Shown piece by piece: positions 57,537 to 64,000 of a stretch of DNA of 64,000 nt. Made by a program: the position numbers and the translations under genes. Positions within the stretch are counted from its first letter, which is position 1; every line of letters starts with the position of its first letter. The notes beneath the pieces are model-generated. The model ran no database searches. It was not told the DNA's origin and saw only the letters and a list, made by a program, of their open reading frames with translations. The stretch comes from Sporothrix humicola (Eukaryota; Ascomycota; Sordariomycetes; Ophiostomatales; Ophiostomataceae): assembly GCA_021396245.1 (NCBI GenBank), contig WNYE01000105.1, positions 57,946 through 121,945 of the forward strand, read 5' to 3'.

Positions 57537-58948
57537 TTTGGCGATTTCTGGAGGGCAGGTGCTGTGAGATGTTTGGCTTTGTGAATGCTGCTGTGTCTGC
57601 TTTCCGTGAAACTTTTCTTTTGATTTCCCCCGCCGGATCGGCCTCTTATATATTTCTTTCTTATGCTCTCGGGCGTCGATGTGGAATACAAAACAACATA
57701 AGCTCGTCGTGGTTGGTCGTGAGAAAGACGTAAGAAGGTAAGAAGACGTACGCTGCCTGCCGCGAGGTAGTAGTAGTATCACTCTGTGACTCTTTCGTAT
57801 GCGTATAACGTGCAGTCTTGCTGTAAACGTGCCTTTTCGGGAATTTCCCAAAGCGTGGTGACCCAGGCTCGCCCAGGGTCCAAAAGTGTCCACAGTCGCG
57901 CTTGCCGTTCGCAGCTTCCTACTTGGGCAAGAGGCGACTCCTTAAGTGCGCCCAAAAAATCGTCGTTCCACAACCAGCGGCGGTCGTGCCTTCACTTTTT
58001 GGTGTCCTTTGGGGCGTTCTAACCGGCGAAACATCGCGCCAAGGCTGGCGCGGGTGGGAAAGTGCGACTGTTAACACCTGCCGCTGACTCTTTCGGCCCC
58101 TTGTTGCTGCATTTCTTCACCGTCTAAACGTAAGCCAGGCATGAGATGCCCGCAAAAATACAAATCAAAGCGTGCATCGGCTCACACTCGGGGCGTCTAT
58201 CTCCCACACCTTTCTATCAACAACTCAAATTACATCGTATGTATCGCATCTGCATCGACGTCCGAATATATTTCTGCAATCGGAACAAGACGCTTCGGCC
58301 ACGGCCTCGGAGTCGGATAATATAGTCAGCACGGGGCATCCAGCCGGTCGGGCGTAGATATCGTGAATTTCTGGTTGGAGTCGGCTAGAAAAGGTTATCG
58401 TGATCAATATCAAGAAGTATTGACATCAACACATGCAAATCGCTTGGAGACACCCCGTTATGAATAGCTTTTTTATTTTTTTTAGTAGTTTCAGAGTCTC
58501 GGCCCCTTTCCCTCCCAATGATTGCGTGACTTTTATATGCATTCGGTCACGCAAAATCAAAGAAAGACACAAGAAGAGGTCAAGGAAAAGTCAATGCTAA
58601 AAGAACCATGTTTGTCCCAGTGGCCCGAAATCGAGAGAAAACACCCTTAAAGAAAAACCACCCAGTCGCCAACGCAATGTCCACGTACACAGTCCACAAC
58701 ACGTCGAAACCCGGCTTTTGTTTTTTTTTTTTAAATTGTCGTGTCCCATTCGTCTTTGAAAAAGTCTTTTTAAAATGTTTTATTATAAAAAGATTTTTGA
58801 ATTTTTGAGATTTCCTCCGCATAAACCTCGGACCCTTGTGCCTTTGTACCGTAAAACTTTTTCTTCCAGTCCAAAACACTCCGCAAAACAAAAAGAGAGC
58901 AAGATAAAAAAAAGAAGAATGAGAAGATCACTCCCCCTCTTTCTCTCC
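57537..58948. other. Intergenic: GNAT promoter and RPL20 3' region
   Basis: AT-rich near the RPL20 stop, with a run of T at about 58718-58730. No gene is supported. Confidence 0.55.
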
Positions 58949-60202
58949 TTAAGCAAAGGTGGCAGGGCGCTTTGCGCTGAAGATCTTCTTGGTGGGGATC
59001 TTGGGGACGCGGTGGGGCAGGGGGAAGCTCAGGTTCTTGGTGACGAGCTGCTTGATGTATGGGCGCTTGATGTCCTCGGTCTTCTCAATCTCAACAACGC
59101 GGAGGATGTGGATCGACCGGAAACGGGCGCGGTGGCGGGCGGCCATGTCCGAGTACAGGGCCTCGACGGCAGCGGTTCTGGACAGCTCGCGGTACTCCTT
59201 GTACATGTTGTGGGTGCCTGACCGAGAGTCGTAGCGGAGCCAGATGCCGAAGTTCTTGACCTTCAGGGGGTGCTTCTCAGAGATCTGAAAAAAGTGTTAG
59301 ATGTGTTTGTTCCGGGGGTGCTGCTGACATTGTTCCTCCTCGTCGTGACATACCTCGTTGACGGCAACGATCTCACCGGTGGCCTTCTTGACCTTCTTCA
59401 GGCCGCGAAGGAAGTACCAGTACCGGGACTTGGCAACGACGGTGTTGGGGGCAAAGATACGCATGCGGTACAGAGCGGGAGACGGGTTGGTCTCGGTCGG
59501 CAGATGCCGGCCAATGACCTGGTACTCATGAAGACGGCCTGAAAGAAATGGAATGTCAGCAATTGTGTCGGGCAGGCGAGGCTGCAATACTTTTATCCTG
59601 GCTTCATTTTCGATTCGACGTCATCCGAGGGAGAAGAGGAGGTCCAGTGTTTCGAGATGCGAGGCTAGACGGGAGACAAAGGTCGTGGAGACGGAGAATG
59701 GAAAGGGTGTCGTTTCGACTTGTCGTTGTTGCTGGGTGGTCGTTCGGCGAGAGGCCAGACCCAGGCACTGTCAGAAGTTCAACACAGCGCGGTCACAATA
59801 GCCACAGATGCCAATCCACTGCCAGAGTCATCCTGGCACTTGTCGTCCGATCCGATTCGAGCAGTGCTGTAGTATTGTCGATGTTCCAGCCAGGGATGCC
59901 AAGTCGTCTGTCCATTTTGTCGTGTCGTCCCGGGATGTCCAAGCCATCAATTCCGAAGCAGTGGCCGCCAGGTCAAAATTCTGGTAGACAGCTGAGTCTC
60001 GTGCCATCGTCCTCCGATTCTGTGATCCGCCTCTCGTCGAATACCTCGTCGATTGTCTCGTATCGGTTCGTCCGTCTTGTCGTCGCTCTCTTCAATATTG
60101 GATCCCTCATTCCGCCTCGAAAGTCGAATCGAAAAAGCCGTCGCAGGATGAAAAGCAAGCGAGCATTAACACAGGAATCGTGTGGTATTTGTCCTTACCC
60201 AT
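58949..60202 (-). CDS. RPL20: 60S ribosomal protein eL20 (L18ae family)
   Basis: Structural protein of the large cytosolic ribosomal subunit, 174 residues, from exons 60199..60202, 59354..59538 and 58949..59284. The first coding exon is only ATGG, followed by a 660-nt intron (GTAAGG donor, TTTCAG acceptor). The second intron has donor GTATGT and acceptor TTTCAG. The protein begins MGRLHEYQVIGRHLP and contains RMRIFAPNTVVAKSRYWYFL, VKNFGIWLRYDSRSGTHNMY, YSDMAARHRARFRSIHIL and IKQLVTKNLSFPLPHRVPKI, all matching the eL20 family over its full length. A tiny first exon with a long first intron is common in fungal ribosomal protein genes. It diverges from the Csn12 gene. Confidence 0.97.
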
Positions 60203-60995
60203 CTTTGCGGTGAAAAATGTCAGTAAAGATCTCGAAAGGGTGTCGTCGTTGATGGAGATGGGATGGCGAGAGGGGGGGGAAGGGAAAGTCTCAAAGTAGG
60301 TTCTTTCTCTTTTCTCACCTTGAAAATAATTTTCTCTAAACGCTTTGGTGGTCGTCGAAAATTTGGTGGACTGGGTTTCCGAGAAAGAGAGAAAAGAAGA
60401 GGGGCGTGCCTTTCTGGTTTCTGGTTTCTGTGCAATTTTTTTTCTTTGGGGCCCATGCAAAACCGCTAGTGTTCTCAGAGTTTGGTGGTGCTAATTGGGC
60501 GATGCCCAATTTTTCCGGGGCTTGCAACCCATTAGTGGGCGCAAAGGCAGAAAAAAATTGTGCGTCGGACTAACCTATAATCCGTGACCGGAAGATTATG
60601 TAAGTCGGATACCATCCCATCTGGGCCACTCTGGAGGGTGGGTCTTTCCGAGATTCAATTAACCAATCACAGCCAACCTAGCTCCAGCTCCAATTGACGT
60701 CGACAGGAAGGTGGGATGCACCGTCCCTGCACCGTGTTGGCGCCACTGTCCATATTGACGACGGACGACACAGCCGGCCTTTCAACAACGCGCCTAGCCG
60801 ATGTATTGGGGATCACGAACAGCCAATTAATACAAATCTCATATACACAGGAGTCAGAGTACATTGAATCTCACAAAAATTCATCCCCTTGAACGGCGTC
60901 ACCTCGTTAAAACTGCTGCCCCCCACTGGGCCTCAAGAAGATCATCAACAAAGGCATTGAGCTGAGCTCAGGCTGAGACTACCAGATCCGGCACC
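60203..60995. promoter_or_regulatory. Divergent promoter between RPL20 and CSN12
   Basis: CT-rich RPL20 leader (- strand) at 60203-60460, then mixed sequence up to the CSN12 start, which has strong context (CACCATGG). I recognised no specific ribosomal-gene box. Confidence 0.5.
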
Positions 60996-62613
60996 ATGGA
61001 CAAGCTATTCCGGGAATTTGACCAGGCCATGCAGCGATACAATGGCAAGGAGCTCTCGGCAACACTTTCCCCCGTGGCACCCGTAGACGACCCGTACCGG
61101 CTACGGAATATCTGGAACGGCGCCGGCCATCACGATGCCAAGAACGTCATCAAGCGCAAGATCCAGAACAATACCGAGGGATTGAGCCATAGCGAGGTCA
61201 TGGGCTGGACAGAGGTCTACTATGCCTACTGGAAGGCATTAGGGCAGATCCTGCTCGTCCAGGACGAACAAAACGGCAGAGGAGGGCCAGTTGTAAGTCA
61301 AGCTCCCCTCCAAACAATCAATATTATTCAGCCACTAACAGCATAGTCAACATGGACAAGAGTCTACGAGGCATGGAAAGACGTGATCAATGCGGTGCAC
61401 CGCGGCTACACAAACCACGGCTTCGAGGCGTGGACAGTGCCGGTTCTTTATGTCGTCGGCAACCATCTGCGCATTTTTGCAGTGCGGGCCGATGAGGAGC
61501 GGGCAGCTGCCATCAACAGCGGCTTTGCCATCGCCGGCGATGTCGGCGGTCAGACAGCCTTCCAGGACGACTTTGACGCCGACAGCGAAAAGAACCAGCA
61601 GCTGGAAGACTGTGCGCGGCAGCTCAACCGGCTTTTCCAGCTTTGCTTGAGCGACCGGACACAGGACCTAGTCAACTCGCGCAAATGGGGCATCTACGGG
61701 CTCATCAACCTGCTGTTCAAGACATACTTTAAGCTCAACTCGGCGAGCCTATCGCGGAATATCTTGAGAGCGCTGACGGCGTACAAGGGCGACATGCCGG
61801 GGCTGGACAAGTTCCCCAAGTCGCAGCGGGTGACGTTCAAGTACTACGAGGGCGTCGTCTACTTTTTGGAGGAGAACTATGCAGAGGTAGGCCATAAGAT
61901 GTGACCCTATTTTGGAACTCCATCATACTAACCTTACTTTTGCAGGCAGAAAAGCATCTCACAGAAGCATATGAGCTGTGCCACAAGAATGCCTTAAGGA
62001 ATAAAGAGTGGGTTGACCTTCCCTCACTATCATGAATATCATATCACTAACACGCCTTCCAGGCAAATCCTCACCTACCTCATCCCCTGCCATCTCATCA
62101 CCTCACACGCCCTACCCAGCAAGCAATTACTTGCTCCATACCCGAATCTGCAAAAGCTGTTTGGCCCGCTCGCAGCGTGCATCAAACGGGGCGACCTCGA
62201 CGCCTTTAGCCAAGTCCTACAGGAACACGAGGAGGAGTACATCAAGCTGCGCATCTACCTAACGGTCGAGCGCGGTCGCGATATTTGTCTGCGCAACCTG
62301 CTGCGCAAAGTTTTTGTGGCCGGCGGGTTCGAAGAGGCGACCGAGCCGGACAAGCCGCCGATGCGCAAGACACGTGTGCCCATTACACACTTTACGGCCG
62401 GTCTGTGGGTGATGAAGCAGAACGACCTCGATATGGACGAGGTGGAGTGCCTGCTGGCCAACATGATCTACAAGGTGAGTACGTCCCTCTGTCGTTCTTT
62501 TTATTTGAGTCCCGTGCTAAACTATCCAGAACTTCATGAAAGGCTACATTCACCACGAACGCGGCGTTGTCGTGTTGAGCAAAGCAGGAGCATTCCCTGG
62601 AACGGGGGTGTAG
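60996..62613 (+). CDS. csn12: PCI-domain protein Csn12 (COP9 signalosome / Thp3-Csn12-type)
   Basis: A 464-residue PCI-domain protein related to yeast Csn12 and animal PCID2, which work with Thp3/Sem1-type partners in transcription-coupled mRNA processing and are often listed as COP9 signalosome subunit 12. Exons are 60996..61292, 61347..61886, 61946..62007, 62063..62474 and 62530..62613, all in phase; one donor is GTGGGT (62008), the others GTAAGT, GTAGGC and GTGAGT. The N-terminal half is helical, with STWTRVYEAWKDVINAVHRG and RNILRALTAYKGDMPGLDKF. The C-terminal half has the PCI/winged-helix pattern: ALPSKQLLAPYPNLQKLF, LRNLLRKVFVAGG and MDEVECLLANMIYKNFMKGYI, ending HERGVVVLSKAGAFP. Confidence 0.92.
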
Positions 62614-63420
62614 ACGATGGGTGGACACTCTTTCCGATGTATATGGGCTATGAGGTATCATGATAGGGACAATCAAAAAGAGGAAATGGAGTGCGGTGTC
62701 TTTCATGGCGTTTTACTGTACGGCGTGTTGTTCATTTTACGGGTTATGTTATTATTGCATTTATAGATGAAGCGAAGCACTTGTTCATTTTATGACAATT
62801 CCAAAATATCAAAAGAAGTCAATTCATAAAGGTCCATCGTCGTTACGGTTGTGCAGGATCTGGATGCAGCGACACAACAAAGCAGTAAGACCGCAGCACA
62901 CTTGGGTTGTAGTTGTATGCGAGCGGGCCAGGCGGAGCAGCCGATTGACAGCTTGAAGTGGAGAGATATGGGTGCTACCAGACAATATTGCAGGTGAAGA
63001 CGTCTGTACATGTATGCATTGTGAGAATGCTACTTCTTTCGCATATATATAAGTGATTGAAATAAATATGGTGTGTTGGGTAGGAGAAAGATTGTTATTT
63101 GTGTGATTATCCTTTCTCCGTGCTTTTATTCCGCTTTTATTCTGTAGATGTAAGAAAAAAGGTAGAATCTATTGCCTGTCAAAAGTAGAGTTGGAAACAG
63201 TTAATTACAGTCTTTTCCTGAATATTTTCCTATACTTCAACAATTGGAAAATTCCGTTGCCGGTGATTGGTTCAGGCACTTGCATTTGCTGAAAAAAATA
63301 TATTCACGGCTCCCTAATCATCACGTCTAGGAACCCGTATATTTATCTGCGTCTGGGTCTTCTCTTTCGAATCCCTTTAACCTCCATTTACATTTATCTG
63401 TTTATTTATTTTTAATATCA
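62614..63420. other. Intergenic, increasingly AT-rich
   Basis: CSN12 3' region, then sequence without genes. AT content rises toward the RIP-like edge. Confidence 0.55.
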
Positions 63421-64000
63421 GCCTCTCGGCTACCGCCATGCCTGCCGCCGCCCCCCGGCCGCAACGCGTAACCGCGTGGCCCCGGGGTACGGTTATGCCG
63501 CCACCCTCCCTCTCGGCGCCCACGAAACGTACACGACCGCCGACGGCGGATAGTTTCGTGCCGGTTAATAGTTTACGCCCCCGTTTAAAGAGCCGTATCG
63601 CCGTGGCCTTTAACGGTCCGTTATAATTTTTTAATAAACGTAACTGTATTACCGTCGACGCGCCGAGTACTTTTATTTTTTTTTTTAACCGGCTTTTAAT
63701 ATTTGTTACTTTTGTTTGTATTTTTAAAGTTGTTAATAGTTAAGTTATTAATACGTCGTTTATAATTTTTATTTTCGTTAACGTTATTAGTATTTACGGT
63801 ATTTTTAATTTTTACGTTATAAACGTTATTTTTATTTTTATTATTATATATATAATTAATTTATAAGTTAATATTACGTTTAACGTAATTTTTTAAAAAC
63901 TTTTTTATATTATTACTTTTTAAACTTTTTATATTATTATTATATTAATAATTAATATATTTATACTCGTCGATTATTTAACGAATAATAATTATACGTA
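63421..64000. repeat. AT-rich, RIP-like repeat sequence at the window edge
   Basis: A short GC-rich lead (63440-63530) turns abruptly into T/A-rich sequence. From 63534 to 64000 I find no CpA at all, while CpG remains frequent and TpG is rare. Loss of CpA is the mark of repeat-induced point mutation in ascomycetes, so this is probably the edge of a mutated transposon or other repeat continuing past the window. The small open frame 63438-63626 is not called as a gene. Confidence 0.75.

Noticed and set aside
59548..60213. 221-codon + strand frame
   Set aside because: Lies inside the RPL20 first intron on the opposite strand; mixed basic/Ser composition, no domain.
63438..63626. 62-codon frame at the RIP-like edge
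   Set aside because: Pro/Arg-rich reading across the GC-rich lead into RIP-like DNA; stops where AT-rich sequence begins.
1..64000. CRISPR arrays, bacterial operons, rRNA, secondary-metabolite or toxin clusters
   Set aside because: None seen: genes are intron-bearing eukaryotic housekeeping genes, tandem repeats lack spacers, and no PKS, NRPS or other cluster backbone is present.

Overview
The window reads as chromosomal DNA of a filamentous ascomycete, most likely a Sordariomycete (inference). Genes carry short introns of about 50-180 bp with GTANGT-type donors and pyrimidine-rich acceptors. The proteins are fungal housekeeping families, long CT/GA-rich stretches separate the genes, and the right edge is an AT-rich stretch without CpA, as left by repeat-induced point mutation (RIP). 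I resolved 18 protein genes; intron-bearing models were built by hand from splice signals and checked for reading phase.

Left third (1-26 kb): a truncated choline/ethanolamine phosphotransferase (-), a GPI-type cysteine-rich cell-surface protein (-), an 11-exon ABCC/MRP transporter of about 1,490 residues (-), a secreted or ER-anchored glutaminyl-peptide cyclotransferase-like M28 protein (+), the oligosaccharyltransferase subunit Swp1/ribophorin II (+), a small Asn/Pro-rich unknown (-), a 1,048-residue coiled-coil spindle-pole-body protein of the Ppc89/Cep57 type (+) and a monocarboxylate-type MFS transporter (-).

Middle (26-47 kb): a 1,657-residue intronless, disordered unknown (-); then a 7-kb gene-poor block with a 458-bp inverted-repeat element (MITE) flanked by an 8-bp target duplication and carrying an 11-bp minisatellite. 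Next come a 235-residue unknown (-), the checkpoint clamp subunit Rad1 (-), the tiny oligosaccharyltransferase subunit Ost5 (-), the SAGA acetyltransferase Gcn5 (+, divergent from Ost5) and a 453-residue unknown (-).

Right part (47-64 kb): a 5.5-kb region with no confident gene, a 786-residue protein with an N-terminal conserved fungal domain and an Arg/Asp/Glu-repeat tail (-), a RimJ/RimL-type GNAT acetyltransferase (-), ribosomal protein eL20 with a 4-nt first coding exon and a 660-nt intron (-), and the PCI-domain Csn12 homologue (+, divergent). Beyond 63.5 kb the sequence is RIP-like.

The genes are unrelated housekeeping functions, not a cluster. The only functional pairing is Swp1 with Ost5, 25 kb apart, each with a CACGTGA motif upstream. 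I found no convincing undescribed multi-gene system; the best leads are the MITE, the RIP-like edge, and a few splice and small-gene questions.
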